From contig JAHENH010000035.1 in NCBI GenBank assembly GCA_018609935.1, forward strand, positions 1 through 13,046: a stretch of 13,046 nucleotides of DNA. Direction: 5' to 3'. Positions 6,829 to 13,046 of the stretch are shown in pieces. This DNA comes from Halobacteriales archaeon. Its GTDB lineage: Archaea; Halobacteriota; Halobacteria; Halorutilales; JAHENH01. Positions within the stretch are counted from its first letter, which is position 1. Each line of letters starts with the position of its first letter. Below the pieces are notes generated by a model. The model ran no database searches. It had not been told where the DNA came from and saw nothing but the letters and a program-made list of their open reading frames with translations. The position numbers and the translations under genes are program-made.

Positions 6829-7569
6829 ATGGTGTTATTAGAAACACAAAAATTAACTAAATCATTCGGTAAAGTTAAAGCCATAAATAATCTAGACTTT
6901 GAAATAGAAAAAGGCGAAACCAGAGGAGTCATAGGGCCTAATGGAGCGGGGAAGACTACATTCTTTAATTTATTGTCAGGTATATTAAAACCAACAAGTG
7001 GAAAAATATTTTTTAGAGAAAAAGACATCACTAACCTTCCCCCATATAAAAGAACAGACATTGGTATAGCGCGTAGCTTCCAAATAGCAAATCTTCTTGA
7101 AGGATTGACTGTAAAGGAAAACATAAAAATTGCAACAAGGTCTTCTTCTTTTCCTTCTAGACCTTCTTTTTCTATGTTTTTTGAACCACACGGAACAGAA
7201 CAGAAAGTACAAAAAATACTAGATGATTTCAGTATGTCTGAACTAGTAGACCAAAAAGCAGAAAACCTTTCTCATGGACAAAAAAGAAGACTCGAAATTG
7301 CACTTGCTATGGCTATAGACCCTGATCTATTATTACTAGATGAACCAACTGCTGGAATAGCTCCAGAAGACAGAGATAAATTAGAAGGAGTTATTAGAAA
7401 AGTAACCAAAGATAGTACAGTAATATTGATAGAGCATGATATAGATATAGTAATGAGTCTCTCTGATTCAATAACTGTATTGGATAGAGGAGAAAAATTA
7501 GCGGAAGACATCCCTGATAATATTAAAGGAAACAAAAAAGTACAAAAAGCATATTTGGGTGAAGCGTGA
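6829..7569 (+). CDS. livG: HAAT-family ABC transporter ATP-binding protein, LivG type
   Basis: 246 residues, the standard LivG length. Walker A 'GPNGAGKTT' at 36-44, family signature 'LSHGQ' at 147-151, Walker B 'LLLLDEP' with Asp171-Glu172 as magnesium ligand and catalytic glutamate, and switch His203 in 'IEHD'. These show an ATPase with every nucleotide-binding motif intact; 'RTDIGIARSFQ' is the LivG-type Q-loop. It is a cytoplasmic subunit that pairs with the LivF subunit to power the two permeases. The gene follows the binding protein by 37 bp; a TATA-like ATATAAA at 6792 could give an internal start but lies slightly far from ATG 6829. The symbol denotes family position, not proven leucine transport. 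Confidence 0.9.
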   Translation: MVLLETQKLTKSFGKVKAINNLDFEIEKGETRGVIGPNGAGKTTFFNLLSGILKPTSGKIFFREKDITNLPPYKRTDIGIARSFQIANLLEGLTVKENIKIATRSSSFPSRPSFSMFFEPHGTEQKVQKILDDFSMSELVDQKAENLSHGQKRRLEIALAMAIDPDLLLLDEPTAGIAPEDRDKLEGVIRKVTKDSTVILIEHDIDIVMSLSDSITVLDRGEKLAEDIPDNIKGNKKVQKAYLGEA

Positions 7570-8258
7570 GTAAACTAAAAATAGAGGATCTCCATGTCTA
7601 TTATGGTACTAGTCATATAGTACAGGGAATATCTATGGATATAAAAGAAGGTGAAGCAGTAGCATATGTAGGAGGTAACGGGGCAGGTAAGACAACTACT
7701 TTTAAATCTATATTAGGGCTTGTACAACCCAGAAAAGGTAAAATATACTATAACGATAAAGAAATAAATGAAATCCCTACTCATGAAAGAATAAATCTAG
7801 GTATAGGATACTCACCTAGTGATGAAAACGTATTTGGAAAACTCACCGTTAAAGAAAATCTTACAACATCTCATACTACCTCAAATGTAGGCTTTGATGA
7901 AAGACTAGATTATGCATATGATTTATTTCCAATACTAGAACAATATAAAAATACATCTGCGGAAAGTCTATCTGGTGGCCAACAACAAATGCTAGCTATA
8001 GCATGTTGTTTGATGAATGATCCTGATCTATTATTACTAGATGAACCAACTGAAGGACTTGCACCAAAAATAGTAGATGATGTCGTAGAAGCCCTATGTA
8101 AAATAAATGAAGAGGGACATACATTATTGATAATAGAACATAATATTCCGACTGTAGCTCAAATATGTGATAGAGGATATGTATTACAGAGAGGTAATAT
8201 AGTATTCGGTGGTACAATAGACGAAATAAGGGAAAATGTAGATATTGCGACACCATAA
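7566..8258 (+). CDS. livF: HAAT-family ABC transporter ATP-binding protein, LivF type
   Basis: 230 residues, normal for LivF. It starts at GTG 7566, overlapping the livG stop by 4 bp (GTGA), a clear translational-coupling arrangement. Walker A 'GGNGAGKTT' at 36-44, signature 'LSGGQ' at 135-139, Walker B with Asp159-Glu160, and switch His192 in 'IEHN'. The second ATP-binding segment reads 'LLLLDEPTEGLAP', the LivF form, against 'TAGIAP' in its LivG partner. It forms the ATPase heterodimer with LivG on the cytoplasmic face. All motifs are complete, so it should be active. Confidence 0.92.
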   Translation: MSKLKIEDLHVYYGTSHIVQGISMDIKEGEAVAYVGGNGAGKTTTFKSILGLVQPRKGKIYYNDKEINEIPTHERINLGIGYSPSDENVFGKLTVKENLTTSHTTSNVGFDERLDYAYDLFPILEQYKNTSAESLSGGQQQMLAIACCLMNDPDLLLLDEPTEGLAPKIVDDVVEALCKINEEGHTLLIIEHNIPTVAQICDRGYVLQRGNIVFGGTIDEIRENVDIATP

Positions 8259-8312
8259 AACAAAAAATAAAATCAATAGATTAAAAATTCATTATAAATA
8301 ATACCGATCTAT

Positions 8313-8322
8313 TAAAGGTGGT
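8313..8322 (+). promoter_or_regulatory. Shine-Dalgarno-like site before livH
   Basis: TAAAGGTGGTC lies just upstream of ATG 8332, with 9 bp between. GGTGGTC is one mismatch from the GGTGATC complement of the archaeal 16S 3' end. It is the only convincing Shine-Dalgarno in the window, and it sits inside an operon where the gene cannot be translated as the first, leaderless one. A TATA-like ATTATAAATA at 8291-8300 also precedes it. Confidence 0.45.
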
Positions 8323-8331
8323 CTTATATTA

Positions 8332-9249
8332 ATGGTATATATATTTGACATTTTTGGACCAATACAGATTTTAAATGCCTTAACCACTGGTATGCAGCTA
8401 ATTCTGATTGCTGCTGGTTTGAATATAGTACTTGGAATGCAGGGAATATTCAACTTTGCACATGGTGCCTTTTATATGGTTGCAGCATACATAACTCATA
8501 TAGTTTTTTTTTCATTAGTGGGTACAGTTAATATTTTCAGCTTTACAATAGGGTTAATTTTAGCATTTATAGCTTTAGCAATAATAGGTATTATAGTAGA
8601 AATAGTATTTCTAAATCCACTAAGCTCAAGAGAGGATCCTCCACTGCATCAACTTCTTTTAACCTTTGGGCTATCAATAATATTTGTAGAATCAGTGAAA
8701 CTGATATGGGGTCCACAGTATAGGTCTACAGATATACCCCAAATTTTGTCTGGAACAGTTGACCTAGCTGGTTTTTCATATCCACTATACTGGTTGTTTG
8801 CAATAATATTTTCAGCTATACTTATGATTGCATTATTAGCCTTCTTTAAATATACAAAAGTCGGTGTTGTTATACGTGCTATAACGTTCAATAGTGAAAG
8901 AGCCTCTACACTAGGACATGATGTAAGAAAACTTACCATACTTATGTTTGGTATAGGTTCAGGGATAGCAGGGATTGCGGGAGTTATAAGCCCCCCAGTA
9001 GTTGGTATAGGAGTAAACCCCGAAATGGGTACCCATCTTATTGTACAAGCTATAGTAGTAGTTATACTTGGAGGCCTAGGAAGTATTCGTGGCACAATAG
9101 TTGCAGGACTATTAGTTGGTGTTGTATTAACATTAGGTACAATAATATTCAATTCCTTTATAGCCCAAGTATTTGTAGCCGCCTTGTTAGTAATAACACT
9201 TTTAATTAGACCTGAAGGATTTTATGGAAAAAGAGGTGTTCTTGAATAA
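8332..9249 (+). CDS. livH: HAAT-family ABC transporter permease, LivH type
   Basis: 305 residues, matching the family length of about 300. The protein is mostly hydrophobic, with roughly eight membrane segments. The LivH hallmark 'GMQGIFNFAHGAF' lies at residues 35-47, and the C-terminal 'VVILGGLGSIRGTIVAGLLVGV' region is the conserved coupling end. A cytoplasmic loop around 'VGVVIRAITFNSERASTLGHDVRKL' is the expected contact for the ATPase subunits. It forms the translocation pore with LivM. The stop codon shares one base with the ATG of the next gene (TAATG). It is separated from livF by 73 bp, the longest internal gap of the operon, which holds the Shine-Dalgarno. Confidence 0.9.
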   Translation: MVYIFDIFGPIQILNALTTGMQLILIAAGLNIVLGMQGIFNFAHGAFYMVAAYITHIVFFSLVGTVNIFSFTIGLILAFIALAIIGIIVEIVFLNPLSSREDPPLHQLLLTFGLSIIFVESVKLIWGPQYRSTDIPQILSGTVDLAGFSYPLYWLFAIIFSAILMIALLAFFKYTKVGVVIRAITFNSERASTLGHDVRKLTILMFGIGSGIAGIAGVISPPVVGIGVNPEMGTHLIVQAIVVVILGGLGSIRGTIVAGLLVGVVLTLGTIIFNSFIAQVFVAALLVITLLIRPEGFYGKRGVLE

Positions 9250-10265
9250 TGAATAAAACAAACTATAGAAATTTACTAATAATATTTATATTACTGGCAT
9301 TACTCCCTTTAGTTCTAGTGGAATTACTAGACATGCCTTTTATATACAGGATGATAGCTCTTGGATTAATATGGGCTTTATTTGCTATAGGATATGATAT
9401 ATGTTTCGGATATACTGGGATGGTTTCTTTTGGGCATGCAGCGTTCTTCGGAATTGGGGGATATGGAGCAATAATGTCTATAAAATATAACTACATAGGT
9501 ATATCATCGATATGGATTGCTCTACTATTCGCAATAATACTTTCGGTTATTTTTTCTATCATTATAGGATATTTTTCCGTAAAAGTAGGCGGAATATACC
9601 ACGCACTAATTACATTTGCATTCGCTAACGTTTTATATCTATTAGTTCTAGCAGATCCCTGTAGTGACATAATAAGTATAAAGGCTTGTTCTACAAACTC
9701 AATGAGTGGACTATCTTCTACTCCACCTGCAATAAATCTTGGATTTACAGAGATCTCACTTTTCAGTGGAACAAATTTTTATTATTATACTCTCATACTT
9801 TTTATCTTAACATATATAGCTGTTAAATATATACTTGACACACCTCTAGGTGATGCATATAAAGGAATTAGAGAAAACGATGAAAGAATGGAAGCAATAG
9901 GATATGATGTAGAAAAACTAAAACTTTCATCCTTTGTTTTATCTGGAGCAGTTTCAGGTCTAGCTGGAGGATTATTAGCTTTCTTCAATCTCGGAGTAGA
10001 TCCATCACAGCTACACTGGACAGTATCAGGAACAATCCTCTTTATGGATATACTTGGAGGACCAGGAACCCTAATAGGTCCAGCCATAGGTGGAACAGTA
10101 ATAACTCTACTTGAACTAATAATAAGTGACGTTTTCGCACCAGAAATATGGAATATAATATTTGGGCTATCATTTGTACTATTGATATTATTCCTACCCA
10201 ATGGTATGTATAAACCAATAGAAAAAACATATAACTATATACTCAATAAATTACTGGAAGACTAA
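9249..10265 (+). CDS. livM: HAAT-family ABC transporter permease, LivM type
   Basis: 338 residues, typical for short LivM proteins. The hallmark 'GYTGMVSFGHAAFFGIGGYGA' lies at 54 onward; about nine hydrophobic segments follow, with a cytoplasmic EAA-like loop 'GDAYKGIRENDERMEAIGYDVEKLKL' and the conserved C-terminal 'ILGGPGTLIGPAIGG'. A loop at about 135-160 contains Cys138 and Cys147 eight residues apart, before 'NSMSGLSSTPP', the place of the family's G-x-x-G-L motif; if this loop faces outwards the two could form a disulfide. It completes the importer with LivH and the two ATPases. Start and stop fit the 1-base overlap with livH. Confidence 0.9.
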   Translation: MNKTNYRNLLIIFILLALLPLVLVELLDMPFIYRMIALGLIWALFAIGYDICFGYTGMVSFGHAAFFGIGGYGAIMSIKYNYIGISSIWIALLFAIILSVIFSIIIGYFSVKVGGIYHALITFAFANVLYLLVLADPCSDIISIKACSTNSMSGLSSTPPAINLGFTEISLFSGTNFYYYTLILFILTYIAVKYILDTPLGDAYKGIRENDERMEAIGYDVEKLKLSSFVLSGAVSGLAGGLLAFFNLGVDPSQLHWTVSGTILFMDILGGPGTLIGPAIGGTVITLLELIISDVFAPEIWNIIFGLSFVLLILFLPNGMYKPIEKTYNYILNKLLED

Positions 10266-10294
10266 ACACCAATAATACTAAAACCTATATCGAA

Positions 10295-10302
10295 TTTTTT
10301 TT
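10295..10302 (+). terminator. T-tract terminator candidate after livM
   Basis: A run of eight T begins 30 bp after the livM stop, preceded by CGAA. A second tract of seven T lies at 10383-10389. They are the likely end of the importer mRNA under archaeal U-tract termination. Confidence 0.5.
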
Positions 10303-10344
10303 AAATATTGTAGAATATCTTATCTGTATGATATTTGTAGCTAT

Positions 10345-10362
10345 TTATGTAAATTAACATAA
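10345..10362. promoter_or_regulatory. Near-palindrome related to the 3922-3943 site
   Basis: TTATGTAAATTAACATAA has perfect 6-bp arms (TTATGT/ACATAA) and matches TTTTGTAAATTTACAAAA (3924-3941) at 15 of 18 positions. It lies between livM and the thiolase gene, 134 bp before ATG 10497. It may be a second site for the same regulator. Confidence 0.4.
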
Positions 10363-10457
10363 TATATTTAAGTTATTTCTACTTTTTTTGTATATAAAAT
10401 AAATAATCCAAAGTATTTTATTATTATTTTTATGCTATATAGGTCTATCTATGCTGT

Positions 10458-10471
10458 CCGTAAAGTTAATA
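10458..10471 (+). promoter_or_regulatory. BRE/TATA-like promoter of the thiolase operon
   Basis: CCGTAAAGTTAATA begins 39 bp before ATG 10497, at the same offset as the BRE/TATA elements before 1780 and 5502. The TATA-like TTAATA is centred near -29. There is no Shine-Dalgarno before the ATG. The match is weaker than at 5464. Confidence 0.35.
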
Positions 10472-10496
10472 CTAATCGAGAAGCGATTTATTAAAG

Positions 10497-11663
10497 ATGA
10501 CGGAAAGAGATGTATATGTCGTTGGAGTAGGACATACAAAATTTAAAAAACACGCTCCAGAGAAAGATGTAGTAGATCTTGGTACAGAAGCATGCGAAAA
10601 AGCAATAAATGACGCAGAAATAGATAGACAAAGATTGGATGCAGCACTAGGTGGAATAGTTTTCTCAGGAGAAATGCAAGCTCCAAGCCAACTCGTAACA
10701 CATAGACTAGGTATACTTGGAATACCAACACATAACCTAAAAAACGCTTGTTCCACATCCGCACACGCAGTACATGAAGCAACACAAGACATAGCTAATG
10801 GAGTATACGATTCATGTCTATGTTTTGGAATGGAACAACTATCTGACATAAAAGGAGGAGTTCCTTTAGGTGTCGGATATGACCACGAAGCCTCACTAGG
10901 TATGTCAATGTTTGGAAAATACGCATTAAGAGCCAATAGGCACATGAACGACTATGGAACCACAAAAGAACAACTAGCAAAAGTCGCGCTAAAAAGCAGA
11001 AGAAACGCTAAATCAAATGAAAACGCAATGTTCAACGAAGAACTAACACTCGAGGAAGTACTTGAATCTAAAACTATAGCAGAACCACTAACACTCTATC
11101 AATGTTGTCCAATGCCTGACGGAGCTGCAGCAACAATACTAGTCAGTGAAGACATAGCAGACGAATTTGAAAACCCAATAAAAATACTAGGAACAGAAGT
11201 AGTAGCAGGATCCTACTATCCCACAAAACCATCAGACAAAACAGTTGCAGAAGAAACGGGATCCTTACTCAAAGCAGCAAACAGCCTATATGAAAACACA
11301 GGAGTGCATCCAGACGAAATAGACTTCGCAGAAGTACATGACGCATTCACTATAGGAGAACTAAGAGCAATGGAAACACTCGGATTTTGTGAAGTAGGAG
11401 AAGCCGGAAAACTAGTTGAACAAGGTGAAACAGAAATCGATGGAGACATACCCATAAATCCCAGTGGAGGCATGCTATCAAAAGGACATCCACTAGCAGC
11501 AACAGGATGTGGTATGATATACGAAACAGTAAAACAACTTAGAGGAGAAGCAGCAGAAAGACAAGTACCAGACTGTGAAATAGGCCTAACAGAAACACTA
11601 GGAGGCGGTGTAGCAGGAATGGATGTAGCAATGGCGTCAGTATCATTATTATCAAATAAATAA
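10497..11663 (+). CDS. Thiolase-family protein (acetyl-CoA acetyltransferase/SCP-x-like)
   Basis: 388 residues, the usual thiolase length. The nucleophile lies in 'NACSTS' as Cys85. The catalytic histidines are in 'EVHDAFT' (His281) and 'GHPLAATGC' (His331). The C-terminal active-site loop reads 'ETLGGGVAGMDVA' and has Gly where bacterial thiolases have the C-x-G cysteine; this Gly-rich form is normal in archaeal and SCP-x-type thiolases. The family condenses two acetyl-CoA to acetoacetyl-CoA, or cleaves 3-ketoacyl-CoA. In archaea such a thiolase with a DUF35 partner feeds HMG-CoA synthase in the mevalonate pathway, but no synthase gene lies here and the neighbours suggest a catabolic role instead. 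It is coupled to the DUF35 gene, with 2 bp between stop and ATG. The direction of the reaction is not determined. Confidence 0.88.
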   Translation: MTERDVYVVGVGHTKFKKHAPEKDVVDLGTEACEKAINDAEIDRQRLDAALGGIVFSGEMQAPSQLVTHRLGILGIPTHNLKNACSTSAHAVHEATQDIANGVYDSCLCFGMEQLSDIKGGVPLGVGYDHEASLGMSMFGKYALRANRHMNDYGTTKEQLAKVALKSRRNAKSNENAMFNEELTLEEVLESKTIAEPLTLYQCCPMPDGAAATILVSEDIADEFENPIKILGTEVVAGSYYPTKPSDKTVAEETGSLLKAANSLYENTGVHPDEIDFAEVHDAFTIGELRAMETLGFCEVGEAGKLVEQGETEIDGDIPINPSGGMLSKGHPLAATGCGMIYETVKQLRGEAAERQVPDCEIGLTETLGGGVAGMDVAMASVSLLSNK

Positions 11664-11665
11664 AA

Positions 11666-12070
11666 ATGGTAGAAAAATATAAAGAGGAACTCTATACAAC
11701 AGAAGACCCACCACACCTAATAGGTTTCCAATGTGAAGAATGCGGAAGTGTAGAGTTCCCATTTGGCTATCGATGTTCAAAATGTAGGAGCGATAAACTA
11801 GCAAAAAAACACTTCCCCCCAAAAGGAAAAATACATTCCTGGGCTATATGTCAAACATCTGCCTCAGAATTCTTCGACGTCCCATATGCAATAGCGTACG
11901 TCGACTTCCCAGAAGAAGACGTAAGAGTTTTCGGACAACTGGAACTAGAAAACTATAAAGATCCCAACATAGAAATAGGACAAGAAGTAAAAACAATAGA
12001 AGGAGACATAAGAAAAAACGAAGAAAACGAACAAATACAAAGCTTCAAATTCAAACCCATAAAAAGATAA
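11666..12070 (+). CDS. DUF35 zinc-ribbon/OB-fold protein, thiolase partner
   Basis: 134 residues, typical of the family. The N-terminal zinc ribbon uses Cys23-x2-Cys26 and Cys37-x2-Cys40; the OB-fold half contains 'GKIHSWAIC', 'PYAIAYVDFPEEDVRVFGQL' and 'IEIGQEVK'. Such proteins bind next to thiolases, and in archaeal thiolase/HMG-CoA synthase complexes the DUF35 subunit bridges both enzymes and shares a CoA-binding surface. Direct coupling to the thiolase gene predicts a complex with it. The start at ATG 11666 follows the thiolase stop by 2 bp. No promoter of its own is visible. Confidence 0.88.
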   Translation: MVEKYKEELYTTEDPPHLIGFQCEECGSVEFPFGYRCSKCRSDKLAKKHFPPKGKIHSWAICQTSASEFFDVPYAIAYVDFPEEDVRVFGQLELENYKDPNIEIGQEVKTIEGDIRKNEENEQIQSFKFKPIKR

Positions 12071-12156
12071 ACATATAGTAACGTTTTCTAAAAAATACCT
12101 CCAATAATATAGATGTTTTAGTTAAAAATATCAGTTTTGTTGTTTTCCACCTAATA

Positions 12157-12165
12157 TTTATAAAA
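12157..12165 (+). promoter_or_regulatory. TATA-like box of the luciferase-like gene
   Basis: TTTATAAAA is centred about 26 bp before ATG 12187, the classical leaderless spacing, with no Shine-Dalgarno. It is the best TATA match in the window. Confidence 0.55.
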
Positions 12166-12186
12166 ATCTAGGTTCTGTCTTTCTAC

Positions 12187-13046
12187 ATGGTCGAAATTGG
12201 GATGCTTTTACCTCAACCCCAGAAACCACCAAAAGAAATAATCAAGTATGGGAAAAAGATAAAAGATTATGGATTTGATGGTATATGGACTCCTGACCAT
12301 ATATTTTTTTCCGGGGAAGGAACAGCAAGTGAAGCATGGACAATACTAAATACAATAGCAAGAGAAATAGAAACACAAAAAAACATAGAAATAGGGTCTG
12401 CAGTTTCGGATCCTCATAGATATCACCCTGCCGTATTAGCACAAAGGCTTGCTACAACAACACATCTAACCCAACAAAAAATAGTTTTAGGTCTGGGAGC
12501 AGGAGAATCTATGAATCTAGATCCATACGGTATAAAATGGGATAAACCTGTAACTAGAATGGAAGAATCTATAGACGTAATTTCACAGCTACTAAATTCT
12601 AGTCCAGATAAACCAGTTTATTTTGAGGGTGAATTTTTCAATATGGAAAATGCATCTTTACAGATTCAACCAAACCGCCGTGTCCCCATATATGTTGCTG
12701 CTAACGGCCCAAGAACAAGAAGAATAACAGCAAAAAAAGCAGATGGATGGATACCAGTCCATCCTCCAGTAGAACTATTCGAAAAACACCTTCAAGAAAT
12801 AGAAGATATAGCAAGTAAACATAATAGAAAACTAGATAACTTTAAAGCAGCACCCCAGATTCCAACCGTTATAGCTGACAGTAAAAATGATGCATTAGAA
12901 ATATTAACCAAATTTAAATATGTGATAGCTTGGCCTCAAGCAGTTAAAGAAGCAGGATATAACATAGATATACCAGAAGACCTAAAAGGAATAAACTATG
13001 GTAATATATCACCACAAAACAAAGAAGAAGCTGAAAAACTTAAAAA
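12187..13046 (+). CDS. Luciferase-like (LLM) F420-type oxidoreductase, 3'-truncated
   Basis: Open from ATG 12187 to the window edge (286 codons, no stop). The start 'MVEIGMLLPQ', then 'YGFDGIWTPDHIFF' (about 28-41), 'IEIGSAVSDPHRYHPAVLAQRLATT', 'GLGAGE' (about 102-107), 'YFEGEFFNME' and 'PIYVAANGPRTRRITAKKADGWIP' (about 168-191) follow the order of the TIM-barrel family that includes Mer (methylene-tetrahydromethanopterin reductase) and F420-dependent alcohol or sugar-phosphate dehydrogenases. Members use F420H2/F420 or FMN as hydride carrier. Archaeal context favours F420, but the cofactor is not proven. It has its own promoter, so it is a separate unit from the DUF35 gene 117 bp upstream. 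The substrate is unknown. Confidence 0.85.
   Translation, partial: MVEIGMLLPQPQKPPKEIIKYGKKIKDYGFDGIWTPDHIFFSGEGTASEAWTILNTIAREIETQKNIEIGSAVSDPHRYHPAVLAQRLATTTHLTQQKIVLGLGAGESMNLDPYGIKWDKPVTRMEESIDVISQLLNSSPDKPVYFEGEFFNMENASLQIQPNRRVPIYVAANGPRTRRITAKKADGWIPVHPPVELFEKHLQEIEDIASKHNRKLDNFKAAPQIPTVIADSKNDALEILTKFKYVIAWPQAVKEAGYNIDIPEDLKGINYGNISPQNKEEAEKLK

Noticed and set aside
8275..8313. AATAGAT/ATCTATT inverted repeat around the TATA-like box before livH
   Set aside because: Only 7-bp A/T-rich arms with a 25-bp gap, expected by chance at this composition.
8649..9152. 167-codon antisense open frame within livH
   Set aside because: It mirrors a membrane-protein gene in an A+T-rich genome and has no recognisable domain; the sense strand encodes an intact LivH.
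11216..11716. 166-codon antisense open frame across the thiolase end
   Set aside because: It lies opposite conserved thiolase active-site coding sequence, is rich in Ser and Pro as such shadows are, and has no promoter or family features.

Overview
The window comes from an A+T-rich archaeal genome, most likely a euryarchaeon related to Haloarchaea. Three things point there. The substrate-binding protein has a twin-arginine (Tat) lipoprotein signal of the haloarchaeal kind. Several genes have a TATA-like box about 25-30 bp before the ATG and no Shine-Dalgarno, which suggests leaderless transcripts. There is also a thiolase next to a DUF35 zinc-ribbon/OB-fold protein, and a predicted F420-type luciferase-like oxidoreductase. 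Several proteins, especially the acetoacetate decarboxylase-like pair, are rich in Asp and Glu. The very A+T-rich codon usage (ATA, AGA, GAA) is unlike typical Halobacteria; an uncultured low-GC relative such as the marine Hikarchaeia is a guess, not a demonstration.

Layout, all genes on the + strand: (1) positions 1-157, the C-terminal end of an acyl-CoA ligase-like protein; (2) 229-1395, a PLP-dependent class I/II aminotransferase; (3) 1396-1779, a T-rich non-coding gap with terminator-like T-tracts, an inverted repeat and a promoter; (4) 1780-3744, two tandem, probably translationally coupled acetoacetate decarboxylase-family paralogs that share blocks of perfect DNA identity; (5) 4012-5277, a long nitroreductase-like flavoprotein preceded by a perfect 22-bp palindrome; (6) 5502-10265, a complete branched-chain-amino-acid-type (HAAT) ABC importer in the order binding protein, LivG, LivF, LivH, LivM; (7) 10497-12070, a thiolase and its DUF35 partner; (8) 12187-13046, the start of a luciferase-like oxidoreductase that runs off the window.

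Taken together the genes look like an uptake-and-catabolism or CoA-chemistry island: import of a small organic solute, CoA activation, transamination, decarboxylation of a beta-keto acid, thiolytic or condensing C-C chemistry, and flavin/F420 redox steps. The substrate cannot be read from the sequence. Two related palindromes, before the nitroreductase-like gene and before the thiolase operon, hint at one regulator acting on at least two units. I found no tRNA, rRNA, CRISPR array, transposase or integrase.
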